A DNA stretch of 64,000 bases from Oscillospiraceae bacterium (lineage in GTDB: Bacteria; Bacillota; Clostridia; Oscillospirales; Oscillospiraceae). This document shows, in pieces, positions 39,372 through 48,629 of this stretch; the first letter of the stretch is position 1; each line of letters begins with the position of its first letter. The stretch lies in NCBI GenBank assembly GCA_015068325.1, contig SVKQ01000021.1, positions 62,001-126,000 on the forward strand, given 5' to 3'. The notes under the pieces were generated by a model. That model saw only the letters and a list, made by a program, of their open reading frames with translations. It searched no databases and was not told where the DNA came from. The translations under genes were made by a program, and so were the position numbers.

Positions 39372-40307
39372 TCAGAAATTGACCTTGTCGCCGCCCTTGA
39401 GGCTGAGCATCTCGCGGGCATCGGCGGGAGTGGCGATCTCGAAATCGAGATCCTCCAGGATCTGCTTCATCTTCAGGACTTGCTGGGCGTTGCTGACGGC
39501 CAGCTCGCCGTTGGGTTTGATGTAGAGACTGTCCTCCATACCGACACGGACGTTGCCTCCCTGCAGCGCCATCATGGTGGCGTTGCGGAACATGCGCCTG
39601 CCCGCAGAGACGGTGCTGTACTGGATGTCATTGCCCAGCATCTTCTTGGCCTGGTCGATCATAAACATCATGCCCTCGTTGCTGATGGGGTAGCCGCCCA
39701 TGACGCCCGGAACGAACTGAATATAGATGGGCTGGGTGATGACACCCTCCTTCTGGAAGTACTGGAGGTTGGCCAGCTGGCCGTAATCGAACACCTCATA
39801 CTCCGGCAGAGTGCCGCACTTGTTCATGGTGGTGATACAGTACTCGATGTCCTTGAAGGTGTTTTTGAAGACGTTGTCATAGGTCCGCGCCACGAACGGG
39901 ACCTCCCAGCTGTACTTGGGGGTCGGACCCATGGCCTGCTGGAGCCTGTGGAAGCAGAAGTTCATGGAGCCGCCGTTGGCAGAGGCCATTTCGGGCTGGA
40001 ACTCCTCGATCACGGAGAAACGCTCCTCCGTGGTCATTCCTTGAGCGCCGCCAGTGGTGATGCCGATGACGGCATCGACCTCATTTTTGATGGCAGATAG
40101 GATCTGACGGAAGGTATCGAAGTCGCCCACAGGCATTCCGTCTTCGCGGCGTGCGTGGATATGGATCACGGCAGCGCCCGCTTTTGCCGCGTCGATGGCC
40201 TGCGTGGCGATCTGCTCGGGCGTAAAGGGAAGATAAGGGGACAGGCTGGGGGTGTGGATGGCCCCTGTGATCGCCGCAGAGATGATGACTGTCTTTTGCT
40301 TTTTCAT
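39372..40307 (-). CDS. Beta-keto acid cleavage enzyme (BKACE, DUF849)
   Basis: A 311-residue TIM-barrel enzyme of the BKACE family, which condenses a beta-keto acid with acetyl-CoA and cleaves it; 3-keto-5-aminohexanoate cleavage in lysine fermentation is the founding reaction. Motifs are ISAAITGAIHTPSLSPYLP at the N-terminus, VIHIHARREDG (metal-binding His pair, about residue 50) and NGGSMNF near 113. It is divergent from a LacI regulator and close to an amide-uptake operon. The actual keto acid is unknown. Confidence 0.92.
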   Translation of the reverse strand: MKKQKTVIISAAITGAIHTPSLSPYLPFTPEQIATQAIDAAKAGAAVIHIHARREDGMPVGDFDTFRQILSAIKNEVDAVIGITTGGAQGMTTEERFSVIEEFQPEMASANGGSMNFCFHRLQQAMGPTPKYSWEVPFVARTYDNVFKNTFKDIEYCITTMNKCGTLPEYEVFDYGQLANLQYFQKEGVITQPIYIQFVPGVMGGYPISNEGMMFMIDQAKKMLGNDIQYSTVSAGRRMFRNATMMALQGGNVRVGMEDSLYIKPNGELAVSNAQQVLKMKQILEDLDFEIATPADAREMLSLKGGDKVNF

Positions 40308-40713
40308 ATTTCACTCCTCCATATGATTCATCAATATTATTTGTAGCCAATTACTGCTTATCGCAGAATCCGGTGTCAGTCTAAACCACCGTTTGCTCAC
40401 CGAAAACAGAAGCATATCCCTTGTCCGCTGCCAGGCTCGCCCGCAGTTCACTTTTTGCCGCCACACCTGCAGCCGCATATCACACCTTTGCCGTTCAGCA
40501 GCACTCTTTCCAACGAGATCTGCTTTACCTGCTCCATACACCCTCTGCGAGGCATTCGCAGTATGCGAGCAACCCCATTCGCCGCAAATTCTCAACGGTT
40601 TAACGTTTGCCGATAATTATTCTTGCTCAAATGTTCGTATTATGTTATTATACTGTTAAACATGGAACATGCTTTTTCACACAGATGTAAAGTTATAGTT
40701 GGAGTACATTGCT
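40308..40713. promoter_or_regulatory. 405-nt divergent regulatory region
   Basis: Non-coding region between BKACE and lacI. A + strand promoter TTGCTC-17 nt-TATTAT (40623-40651) serves lacI. TTTAACGTTTGC around 40599-40610 has the AACGTT centre common to LacI operators. The rest holds no gene that I can support; small ORFs here lack ribosome-binding sites. Confidence 0.5.
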
Positions 40714-41781
40714 ATGAAGAATCAGCCGGTCACACTTATTGACGTTGCCAAATATGCGGGCGTTTCTGCTTCCACCGTTTCGCGAGTATTGCATCAAAAT
40801 CCGAAAGTCGATGAAGTGCTGCGGCAACGTGTTCTCCATGCGGTACAGGTTCTCAAATACCAGCCGAATGCAAACGCGCAGAGCTTAAAAACAAATCACA
40901 CCTACGTCATCGGATTTCTGGTATCGGATATCTCCAACCCATACTACGGCATCATTGCCCGCACAATCGAAAACATCATCAGCCCCCGTAACTATAACCT
41001 GATCCTGTGCTCCCACGCCGAGCTCCCCGAGCGGGAGAGCTCCTACCTGACCATGCTGATGCAGCGCCATGTGGAGGTTCTGGTGATCAACCCCACCTGT
41101 GAAAACAACAGCCAGTTGGCACAGCTCAGCAGCTATATCCCCACGATAACGATGAACCGAAAGGTGATTCACCCTGATTTTGTGGGCGACTATATCGATA
41201 CCGACGGTTATGCCGGCTGTTACGCACTGGCCAAGCGTCTGCTGGCCGCAGGGCATCGGGACATCTATTGTGTACACGCACCTTTCAAGTATCCAAATGC
41301 AGTTGATCGGTTTCGCGGTTTCGTAGATGCAATGGCAGAATATGGAATCACCGTAGATGAGAATTATCCCTTTTTGTTCGACGGAAAATTTACAGAGCAG
41401 GGGGGCGTAAATGCCATCAGGCATATGGCATCCTTTTCCTCCAGAATGCCCACTGCTATTCTCTCGCTCAGCAACCTGAGCACATTGGGAATCCTGGAAA
41501 TGTTGCAGAAATGCGGCATCTCCATCCCGCAGGATGTTTCCGTAGCAACTCATGACCAAATTGAGAACTCCGGCCTGTTCCGGTGGCGTCCTGAAACCGC
41601 CACATACGACCTGCAGGAAATCGCGGAAACGGTGGGAAATCTGATCCTGTACCGTGTGCAGAACCGGGAAACAAAGCCGGTCCAAAAGATATTTGAGCCC
41701 ATTATCCTCCACGGAAACACCATCGCCCACCCCTCCAACACGCTGGGCGCCAAGCTCATCGACGCTCTCTGGAACATCTGA
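40714..41781 (+). CDS. LacI family regulator of the BKACE/amide locus
   Basis: A 355-residue LacI/GalR protein. The HTH (LIDVAKYAGVSASTVSRVLH, residues about 7-26) is followed by the hinge NANAQSLKTN and a ligand-binding core (GFLVSDISNPYYG). It is divergent from the BKACE gene and convergent with the amide operon. It is therefore the likely local regulator of one or both. The effector could be an amide or keto acid rather than a sugar. The start at 40714 has a TTGGAG ribosome-binding site. Confidence 0.93.
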   Translation: MKNQPVTLIDVAKYAGVSASTVSRVLHQNPKVDEVLRQRVLHAVQVLKYQPNANAQSLKTNHTYVIGFLVSDISNPYYGIIARTIENIISPRNYNLILCSHAELPERESSYLTMLMQRHVEVLVINPTCENNSQLAQLSSYIPTITMNRKVIHPDFVGDYIDTDGYAGCYALAKRLLAAGHRDIYCVHAPFKYPNAVDRFRGFVDAMAEYGITVDENYPFLFDGKFTEQGGVNAIRHMASFSSRMPTAILSLSNLSTLGILEMLQKCGISIPQDVSVATHDQIENSGLFRWRPETATYDLQEIAETVGNLILYRVQNRETKPVQKIFEPIILHGNTIAHPSNTLGAKLIDALWNI

Positions 41782-41795
41782 TCGCATCCCGCGAT

Positions 41796-41840
41796 GAAAT
41801 GGATAGCGGCAAATGCCGCTATCCATTTCTTTTTTCTTTT
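41796..41840. terminator. Bidirectional terminator after lacI
   Basis: GAAATGGATAGCGGC / GCCGCTATCCATTTC hairpin with a T-run on the + strand, shared with the opposing amide operon. Confidence 0.92.
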
Positions 41841-41888
41841 TCAGGCCGGGGCCGGCCCTCGCGGGGAAAGGAGATCTGCAGATGAATA

Positions 41889-42353
41889 TCAGTTCTCGTA
41901 GGGAGCGAAGTGGTTGCCGTCGGCCTCGGGATCATACGCGCGGATGAAGTTGCCGCCCACGACCTCGACGATGATGACCTCGATGGTGGCCAGAGAGGGG
42001 CTCTCACCGGCAATGATGTGCCCGCCGTAGAACACGCCGTCATCACCGCACATGCTGGCATGAATATGCAGCCCGCCCTCACAGATCAGGCCCATCGCAT
42101 TGCAGAGCTCTACGGGGAATGTCCTGTTGTTCGCTGCGCCGTAACCGGCGCCCAGCTTGGCATCGTTCTTTTCCAGATAGTAGTAACTGGTCTTTTCCAG
42201 ACTCCCGATCATGGAGACCCAGCCGTTCTGGATCCCCTTTTCCTGGATGATCTTGGTGATACCTTCACACAGGTCCGTGCCGGGCAGGATACGGGCCAGA
42301 ACGATACGGCCGATCCGGCCCTCAGAATACGCGACTCTCACTTCTTTGCTCAT
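41889..42353 (-). CDS. PPC/DUF296 domain protein
   Basis: A 154-residue single-domain protein of the PPC (plant and prokaryote conserved, DUF296) family. Features are RILPGTDLCEGITKIIQEKGI near the N-terminus, the HIHAS metal-like His pair (about residue 98) and GGHIIAGE (about 110). Bacterial PPC proteins form trimers of unknown function and are not proven DNA binders on their own. It is the last gene of the amide transporter-formamidase operon and could be an enzyme or ligand sensor of that pathway. The start at 42353 has a good GGAGGAAA site. Confidence 0.85.
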   Translation of the reverse strand: MSKEVRVAYSEGRIGRIVLARILPGTDLCEGITKIIQEKGIQNGWVSMIGSLEKTSYYYLEKNDAKLGAGYGAANNRTFPVELCNAMGLICEGGLHIHASMCGDDGVFYGGHIIAGESPSLATIEVIIVEVVGGNFIRAYDPEADGNHFAPYEN

Positions 42354-42421
42354 GTTGTTTCCTCCTTTATTATTTTGACATATTCCATTAGCTTTACATC
42401 GGTGGCTATGCTGCACAATAT

Positions 42422-43342
42422 TCACTCTTTGCAGCGATAAGCCACTTCTTTCTTGACCTTTGCGACCATAACGTAGTCGGGATTCACCATGCTTCCCACA
42501 TGGATCTCGACCTCCTGAGACAGGCACTGAAGCGCTTCGATCCTATCCCAGCCCAGTTCTACCATCCACTCTACCAATTCGACATACGCCACTCTGGCAG
42601 CGTCCTCCATCGGTTTTGCACAGCCAACACACATGATCTCTTCAGGGCTCTCGATCCGCGGCCATTGAATCGTTTTGCCCTTGATCAGTTCAAACTTGAG
42701 TCTGATTTTGCAGCTGATCTCCAGTGCCGCACCGGCAACTTCGCCGTGGCCCTGCTTCGCATGGCAGTCTCCGGTAGAAAAATAGGCGCCTGCAACCATG
42801 ACGGGAAGATACACAATGTTCCCGGGACAAACTTCCGGGGTATCCATGTTCCCTCCCTGACGGGTAGGCTTCAGGGACGAGATGGCCTCTCCCTCTCCCG
42901 GGGCAGTGGCCATAGTGCCCATGAAAGGCTCCCAAGCGTGGTAGAGATGCTTGCCGTTGCGGAACATCCCGTCCTTATATTCATAGATCCAAACTTTTTC
43001 CGGTAGTGGCTCGTTCAGCAGCCTGGTGGTGGCATTAGCCACAACGCCGCCGAAGTTTTTCACCAAAGCGCTTACTGCCCACGGGCGGACCATTTCGATA
43101 TCCAAGATATGCACCGCCAGTGTATCACCGGGTTCCGCACCATTGACATAGATCGGTCCCGTCTGAGGATTGTTGCAGTCGCCCTTGGATTCGCTGGGAT
43201 TTTGGTCCTCTCTGGTGATGCGGCCCACATAGGCATCTTCTGTATAGAGGACGATCTCTTCACCGGGATCCACATACGCGAGGGGTTCCGCATATGCGCC
43301 AAATACGCCCTGATATTTTCCGTTGGGATTGATTTCTCTCAT
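42422..43342 (-). CDS. Acetamidase/formamidase family amidohydrolase
   Basis: A 306-residue member of the FmdA_AmdA family, which hydrolyses short amides such as formamide or acetamide to ammonia and the acid. The family markers VNGAEPGDTLAVHILDIE (about residues 68-85), FSTGDCHAKQGHGEVAGAALE (about 190-210) and an SMVNPDY segment are present. It directly follows five ABC transporter genes of the amide/urea type. The complete unit therefore looks like uptake plus hydrolysis of a small amide as a nitrogen source. Confidence 0.92.
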   Translation of the reverse strand: MREINPNGKYQGVFGAYAEPLAYVDPGEEIVLYTEDAYVGRITREDQNPSESKGDCNNPQTGPIYVNGAEPGDTLAVHILDIEMVRPWAVSALVKNFGGVVANATTRLLNEPLPEKVWIYEYKDGMFRNGKHLYHAWEPFMGTMATAPGEGEAISSLKPTRQGGNMDTPEVCPGNIVYLPVMVAGAYFSTGDCHAKQGHGEVAGAALEISCKIRLKFELIKGKTIQWPRIESPEEIMCVGCAKPMEDAARVAYVELVEWMVELGWDRIEALQCLSQEVEIHVGSMVNPDYVMVAKVKKEVAYRCKE

Positions 43343-43356
43343 AAAAACTCCTTTCT

Positions 43357-44055
43357 TTACACGGTCAAATAGCTGTTTACGATCGCGTTATCCATCAAAT
43401 CAGCTTTTGACAACTCACCGACCACGATCCCCTTGTCAATGGCATAGGCACGCTGGGCCGTCTGCTGGATCAGCCGCAGATGCTGTTCCACCATCAAAGT
43501 GGTCAACCCCAGTTCCTTATTGCACTTGATAATGATCTCACCGATCTGGTGGACCACGTTGGGTTGAATGCCCTCCGAGGGCTCGTCAAGGATCATGAGC
43601 TTCGGCTGGCCTACCAGCACGCGGGCAATGGACAGCATGGCCTGCTGGCCGCCGCTGAGCGTACCGCCCTTTTGTCGTTTGCGCTCGAACAGAATGGGAA
43701 AGTAGTCATAGGCGATGTCGAGACTCTTGCTCTTTACCGCAGTATTGATCTTCAACCCCATCTTCAGGTTTTCTTCCACAGTCAAATCCGGAAAAATCGC
43801 ATGCCCCTGTTCCACACAGCCAATGCCATCATTTGCGCGGGTATGAGGTCTGAGCTTGGTATAGTCTTTTCCATTGAATATGATGCTGCCATCCATGGTA
43901 CGTACTATACCCATTATTGTTTTGATCAGTGTGGTCTTTCCGACGCCGTTCCGGCCGATCACGGCTACCAGTTCTCCTTCGCTGATTTTCATGGAAACTC
44001 CACGAAGCACCTGGATCGTACCATATCCGGATGCAATGTTCTTTACTTCAAGCAT
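43357..44055 (-). CDS. Branched-chain amino acid/amide ABC transporter ATPase, LivF/UrtE type
   Basis: A 232-residue ATPase. Walker A GRNGVGKTT lies near residue 37, the signature GGTLSGGQQAMLSIAR near 135 and Walker B LMILDEPSEGI near 157. The GGTLSGGQQ form and the neighbours favour an UrtE/FmdF-like amide or urea system. The chosen ATG at 44055 (MLEVKNIA) has an AAAGGATGG ribosome-binding site. Earlier ATGs at 44082 and 44067 are possible but poorer. Confidence 0.92.
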   Translation of the reverse strand: MLEVKNIASGYGTIQVLRGVSMKISEGELVAVIGRNGVGKTTLIKTIMGIVRTMDGSIIFNGKDYTKLRPHTRANDGIGCVEQGHAIFPDLTVEENLKMGLKINTAVKSKSLDIAYDYFPILFERKRQKGGTLSGGQQAMLSIARVLVGQPKLMILDEPSEGIQPNVVHQIGEIIIKCNKELGLTTLMVEQHLRLIQQTAQRAYAIDKGIVVGELSKADLMDNAIVNSYLTV

Positions 44056-44078
44056 CGTTTGTACCATCCTTTCGCCTG

Positions 44079-44804
44079 TCATTCATCGCCCAAATAAATG
44101 AGTTTGACGTCCTCATTGTTTTCAATCTCCGCCAAGGATCCTTCGGCGAAGACCTCACCATAATGAAGAACAGTGACCTTCTGTGCGATGCGGCGGACAA
44201 AATCCATGTCGTGGTCGATGAAAATGATGGTGATGCCCTGCGCGTGGATATCCTTCACCAACTTAGCTGTATAGGCCGTCTCTTCCGGACCCATACCGGC
44301 TGTGGGCTCATCCAACAGGAGCAGCTTTGGCTTGAGCGCAATGGACATGGCAATCTCCAACCACTGCTGCTGGCCGTGGGACATGTTCATGGCCAGAGGG
44401 TTGCCGATGTTGTCAATGCCTACCATTTTAACCAGGCGCTCGATCTCATCATCAATGTGCTTGGGATCAACATGGCGCTGTAGAGCAATGCGGATATTGT
44501 CACGAAGGGACAATGTGCCGTATACGCCTGGCTTCTGCAGTTTCATACTGATGCCGCCGTTCATACGTTTCCAGGTGGGTTCATTATTGATAGGCTTGCC
44601 ACAATACAGGACCTGCCCGGAAGTAGGGGGATACATGCCGACCACCAAATTTAAAATCGTAGTTTTTCCTGCACCGTTGGGGCCGATCAGGCAGCGCAAC
44701 TCGCCTTCGTACACCTCCATGTTCACATCGTGGACTGCACGAATACCGCCGAAGGATTTGCAGAGGTTCGTCAATTTCAGAATGGGTTCAGATTGATTCA
44801 TCAC
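44079..44804 (-). CDS. Branched-chain amino acid/amide ABC transporter ATPase, LivG/UrtD type
   Basis: A 241-residue ATPase with Walker A GPNGAGKTT (about residue 38), the variant signature MSHGQQQWLEIAMS (about 145) and Walker B LLLLDEPTAGMGPEET (about 163). The MSHGQQQWLEI form resembles UrtD of urea transporters. Its start overlaps the stop of the LivM-type permease by 4 nt. It is the third gene from the 3' end of the transporter genes in the operon. Confidence 0.92.
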   Translation of the reverse strand: MMNQSEPILKLTNLCKSFGGIRAVHDVNMEVYEGELRCLIGPNGAGKTTILNLVVGMYPPTSGQVLYCGKPINNEPTWKRMNGGISMKLQKPGVYGTLSLRDNIRIALQRHVDPKHIDDEIERLVKMVGIDNIGNPLAMNMSHGQQQWLEIAMSIALKPKLLLLDEPTAGMGPEETAYTAKLVKDIHAQGITIIFIDHDMDFVRRIAQKVTVLHYGEVFAEGSLAEIENNEDVKLIYLGDE

Positions 44805-45838
44805 TCAGCGCTCCTCTCTCTGTTGCGATTGTTTATCTTCAGTTTGTCAAAGATGTGCTTGTCAAGAAAGCGAAACAGTGTACCGAAGATGCCGTCTGGC
44901 AGAAAAAGCATGACCACAATCATCAAGAGGCCCTGCAGGATCAAAGCATACTGGTTGCCGGCTACGGACATCCTCTGAGAGAGATTCAGATACAGCAAGG
45001 AAAAGGCAAATACTGCTGCAGGGTTTCTTTTGCCGCCGGCTGCCACCAGCATAACAGGGATCGTGGCCGTCTGCAGGTCAAACATTTTGATGCCCACATA
45101 GTTGCCCCAGGCGCTGTACAGAATCCCCGCAAAAGCTGCAATGGCCGCGCCGGCCGCAAATACGATCACTTGAATCAGCTGCGTATTATAACCCAACAAT
45201 TGTGTACGATGGCGGTTGTCCCGTACAGCGATCATGGTATATCCCGCACGGGTCGTAGAGATTTTCTTGAGCGCAAAGAAAATGGCTGCAAACGATATCA
45301 ATACAAACGCGTAAAACTCAAACCCGGATAGCTTATGCGCTCCGATGGTCAGCATCGGCACCTGGTTGATGCCGTTGTAACCGCCCAACGCGGCAGAACC
45401 GATCCTCCACTTTTCATTGGCCGTCTGTGCCATGAAGGTATTCAGCGTCATCGTCACACACATGGTCACAAGGCCTACGAACATGTCGTTGATGCCGCCA
45501 TAAAACATGAAGTAACCCAGAACCAATGCGACGATTACCGCCACTACAATGCCGGCAACCATTGCTAAGGGCGTATATGCAGCGCTGCCCAGGTTCTTTA
45601 AAAGAATCGCATATGTATAGCCTGCGAAGCCATAGAAAATCGTCTGGCCGAAGCTGAAGATACCGCAGTAACCCCAAATCAGAAGTACACTGGAGGCAAA
45701 AATCATCTGGGCAATGAAGCTGGCCATATTCAACGCGCGATATTCGCTGGATACGAAGGGATAGACAATCAGGAAGATAAACAGAACAACTGTTGCAATC
45801 GTCTCAGAATTGAATTTGAAAGTCATACTCCGCTTCAT
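44801..45838 (-). CDS. Amide-type ABC transporter permease, LivM/UrtC type
   Basis: A 345-residue membrane permease with about ten hydrophobic segments. The conserved TRAGYTMIAVRDNRHRTQLLGYN loop (about residues 210-232) contacts the ATPases and is typical of LivM/UrtC. It overlaps both neighbouring genes by 4 nt, showing tight translational coupling. It forms the channel with the LivH/UrtB-type subunit. Confidence 0.93.
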   Translation of the reverse strand: MKRSMTFKFNSETIATVVLFIFLIVYPFVSSEYRALNMASFIAQMIFASSVLLIWGYCGIFSFGQTIFYGFAGYTYAILLKNLGSAAYTPLAMVAGIVVAVIVALVLGYFMFYGGINDMFVGLVTMCVTMTLNTFMAQTANEKWRIGSAALGGYNGINQVPMLTIGAHKLSGFEFYAFVLISFAAIFFALKKISTTRAGYTMIAVRDNRHRTQLLGYNTQLIQVIVFAAGAAIAAFAGILYSAWGNYVGIKMFDLQTATIPVMLVAAGGKRNPAAVFAFSLLYLNLSQRMSVAGNQYALILQGLLMIVVMLFLPDGIFGTLFRFLDKHIFDKLKINNRNRERSAE

Positions 45839-46725
45839 ACAGATCCCTTCTTTCTCATGTACTCTGCCCTGGCTCTGTCAACAAAGCCGGAAACACCTCC
45901 GGGCAGTACACGCAGCACGATGATTGCGGCAATCAAGAGGCCCATGCGGCCAATGAAAGATCCATACAGCAGAGACAACGGGGATTCCACCAGGGACAGT
46001 ACACCTGCAGCGCCCACGGTACCGATCAGTGGATCGCTGCCACCTACGATAACAGTCAACATACTCTGATTGTGGAAATTCTGACCGGTCGTAGGAACCA
46101 TCGCCATGGTGCAGGCATACAGGCCACCAGCCAGGCCTGCAAAGGCGGAGCCCAGCATAAAGGTCAGTGAATACATTCTCCGCCGATTGGTGCCCAGCAT
46201 ACTGGCGCTGTCAGGACGCTGCATGGTAGCCCTGGATTCTAAACCAAAACGGGTTTTTTTGAAAATCAAATACAACGCGATGGGGAGCGCTATGCCCACT
46301 GCAATCAGAACCAAGCGGTAAACAGGATAGGTATATTTGCCGTATGCCACCGTACCCAAAGGGATGGAGAACACCGGCAGCGCCGGGCCAAAAATCATCA
46401 AAGTCGCCTGCTGAATAATGGCGCTCAGTCCCCACGTCACAACAATAGAATCAATCGGGCGGTTATACAGTCTGGACATCAGGATCCGGTCCATAAGCAA
46501 GCCAAACAGGCCCATACCTACAGCACCCAGGATAATGCCGATTACCAGCGGCACACCGCTGGTGACAGTAAGTGTCGTGATATACGCCCCCATCATGATG
46601 AAGTCGCCATGAGCCAAGTTGATAATACCCATCATGCCAAAGATAATGGCCAAGCCCATTGCGCTGATCATCAGAAATGCATAGCTGTTTAAAACGTTAT
46701 ACAGAACATGCACTATTTCTTCCAA
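45835..46725 (-). CDS. Amide-type ABC transporter permease, LivH/UrtB type
   Basis: A 296-residue permease with eight or so membrane segments. The N-terminal GLAIIFGMMGIINLAHGDFIMMGAY and the loop ESRATMQRPDSASMLGTNRRRMYSLTF (about 175-200) are diagnostic of LivH/UrtB. It is second in the operon after the binding-protein gene, from which it is separated by a hairpin that may lower its expression. Confidence 0.94.
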   Translation of the reverse strand: MEEIVHVLYNVLNSYAFLMISAMGLAIIFGMMGIINLAHGDFIMMGAYITTLTVTSGVPLVIGIILGAVGMGLFGLLMDRILMSRLYNRPIDSIVVTWGLSAIIQQATLMIFGPALPVFSIPLGTVAYGKYTYPVYRLVLIAVGIALPIALYLIFKKTRFGLESRATMQRPDSASMLGTNRRRMYSLTFMLGSAFAGLAGGLYACTMAMVPTTGQNFHNQSMLTVIVGGSDPLIGTVGAAGVLSLVESPLSLLYGSFIGRMGLLIAAIIVLRVLPGGVSGFVDRARAEYMRKKGSV

Positions 46726-46768
46726 AGAAAGCCCTCCTTATTAGTGATGAAGCGACATAGTTTAGTGA

Positions 46769-46797
46769 AAGAGGAAGGGCAACTGCCCTTCCTCTTC
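46769..46797 (-). promoter_or_regulatory. Hairpin between SBP and permease genes of the amide operon
   Basis: GAGGAAGGGCA / TGCCCTTCCTC stem in the 96-nt gap. It is likely a partial terminator or mRNA stabiliser giving excess binding protein, as is common in ABC importer operons. Confidence 0.65.
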
Positions 46798-46821
46798 ATC
46801 CAGGCCTAACCCTGCTATCAG

Positions 46822-48144
46822 TCACCCATTCTCACGCATTGCAAGCATATCCGCGATGACGAACTGCTTATTGGCATTCTCTTTCCTCAGGTCAACACCC
46901 ATCACATCAGACAGCCAGTAGGGGCGGACCTGCTCAAACTTCTGGTCGAAAATCATGTCATGGTTTTCATCGATGTGCGCGCTCCAAACATCCTGGATAC
47001 AGTGGTGGGTAGCGCCATCCAGAGTGACTGTACCGCTGGGCATGTTCTCCAAAGTAATGCCGGATTCCAGTGCCGCAACCACAGCGTCGCTCTCAACGGT
47101 GCCAGCCTGTTCAACAGCCTTGGCCCACATGTGGATGCCAATATACTCGTTGGCTGCCTCCATACCGACATACTCCAAAGAGGAATCAATGGTACGAACA
47201 TCCTTGACAAAACGAGCAGCATCCTCAGAAACGGAAGCCATTTCCTCGGTGTAGTTGCAAGTCAAGTTCAGGTTTGCCAGTGCGGGAGGATCAAAGCGCT
47301 TGTGCTCATAGTACTGCAGACCGACGAAAGTAGAGCACATGGGCAGATTCAAACCGCTGGTGGAATACTGCGCGAAGAAGGAGCTTTGGGACGCGCCGAC
47401 CAATCCGATTACCAGGAAGTCGGCATTCGCAGCCTTGATCTTATCAATACTGGCGGAGAACTCAGACACGCCTGTGGGAACAAACTCCTCGCCAACGCAT
47501 TCAGCTCCGTTCTCCTCAACACCCACATACTCGACCCAGTTGGCCAACTCGGTACCGGCGTTGTAGTCAGCAGCGATGATGTAATACTTGGGACCATACG
47601 TCTTGATCATGTACTGCATCATGGGAACCACCTGCTGTTCGGAAACCAAGCCTGTACAGAAGGTGTATTTGCTGGCCACGCCGCCCTCATACTGGTTGTT
47701 GTAGAAGTAGACCATCTTGTTCTCTTCGAAGATGGGACGAATGGCCTCGCGGTCCATAGAGGCTGCAGCACCAAATACAGCCGCCACTTTGTCTTCAAAT
47801 ACCAACTGGCGAGCCAGTTCCTGGTATCTTGTGGTAGTGGACTGGGCATCGGGATCGATGACCTCGATCTGCTTGCCCAATACGCCGCCGGCATCGTTGA
47901 TCTCTTTCACAGCCAACATGGCAGCCGCATGCTTCTGAACGCCCAGCAATGCATACTCACCACTGCGATCGGTCAGCAGGCCGATTTTAATGGTTTCCAC
48001 AGACGTGTTGGAATCGGTATTCGTATTGGTCTCAGTATTCGTATTAGTGGGCGTATCGTTGGACGTATTGCTGGAATTAGATCCGCAGGCTACCAAGCAC
48101 ACAAGGGAGACAACGACAAGTGCAAGGGACAAGAATCTCTTCAT
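46822..48144 (-). CDS. Amide/urea-type ABC transporter substrate-binding lipoprotein
   Basis: A 440-residue type I periplasmic-binding protein of the UrtA/AmiC/FmdD group. It has a lipoprotein signal with lipobox LVACGS (about residues 17-22), an Asn/Thr-rich linker, then IKIGLLTDRSGEYALLG and the substrate region GAAASMDREAIRPIFEENK. The NVQYEGG-like YNNQYEGG segment near residue 145 is typical of urea/short-chain amide binders. It is the first gene of the seven-gene operon. The ligand is inferred from the formamidase neighbour. Confidence 0.92.
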   Translation of the reverse strand: MKRFLSLALVVVSLVCLVACGSNSSNTSNDTPTNTNTETNTNTDSNTSVETIKIGLLTDRSGEYALLGVQKHAAAMLAVKEINDAGGVLGKQIEVIDPDAQSTTTRYQELARQLVFEDKVAAVFGAAASMDREAIRPIFEENKMVYFYNNQYEGGVASKYTFCTGLVSEQQVVPMMQYMIKTYGPKYYIIAADYNAGTELANWVEYVGVEENGAECVGEEFVPTGVSEFSASIDKIKAANADFLVIGLVGASQSSFFAQYSTSGLNLPMCSTFVGLQYYEHKRFDPPALANLNLTCNYTEEMASVSEDAARFVKDVRTIDSSLEYVGMEAANEYIGIHMWAKAVEQAGTVESDAVVAALESGITLENMPSGTVTLDGATHHCIQDVWSAHIDENHDMIFDQKFEQVRPYWLSDVMGVDLRKENANKQFVIADMLAMRENG

Positions 48145-48186
48145 ACTTTTTACCTCCTCATATTGTTGTTTTCAGCCCGATATATA

Positions 48187-48217
48187 TTACCAAACACTTG
48201 GTGCAGTTGTTTGGTAA
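48187..48217. promoter_or_regulatory. Inverted repeat upstream of the amide operon
   Basis: TTACCAAAC - 13 nt - GTTTGGTAA, perfect 9-bp arms, 43 nt before the SBP start codon. It is either a regulator-binding site or a leader hairpin; no T-run follows. Confidence 0.5.
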
Positions 48218-48629
48218 CATTCTTTTCATGCTACGTTCCATTTCTAACGCAAAACTGTTTCACTTGAATTCACGGCCATTCCTTCTTTGATGATTATTTC
48301 AGTGCGGTTATAAGAAATTATTTCTAAGATAACGTTCTCTCATGCAAGAAAAAATAAAAACCTAGTGAGAAAACCTTTTCTGTTACTAAAATACTGCTTT
48401 TTGAAGGTCTTGTCAATTTGTAATTGTCACAAAAAAGATGCTCTCAAATTATACATTATGTGCAGTACGCGTCGTATAACATGGTTACTTCTTTGTCACA
48501 TATGTTTTGCGTAGAAACCTTTGATCTTTTACGCGTATCGGTTTCACAGAGCCACCGTTGAAAATAACCGGCCTCTATTGACACTTTTTCAAAAAACTGC
48601 TGCGTATCATTTTCAGTTCAATCAAAAGC
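48218..48629 (-). promoter_or_regulatory. A+T-rich upstream region of the amide operon with promoter
   Basis: About 400 nt without a gene. Minus-strand TTGACA (48416-48411), a 17-nt spacer and TATTTT (48393-48388) form a promoter candidate, leaving a leader of roughly 235 nt. It also holds the 13-bp palindrome AGAAATTATTTCT (48313-48325) and an AACGTT core at 48331-48336 like that near lacI. No known riboswitch pattern was recognised. Confidence 0.5.

Noticed and set aside
40311-40595. 94-residue minus ORF in the BKACE-lacI gap
   Set aside because: No ribosome-binding site, no recognisable motif and an atypical residue mix. Treated as non-coding regulatory DNA.
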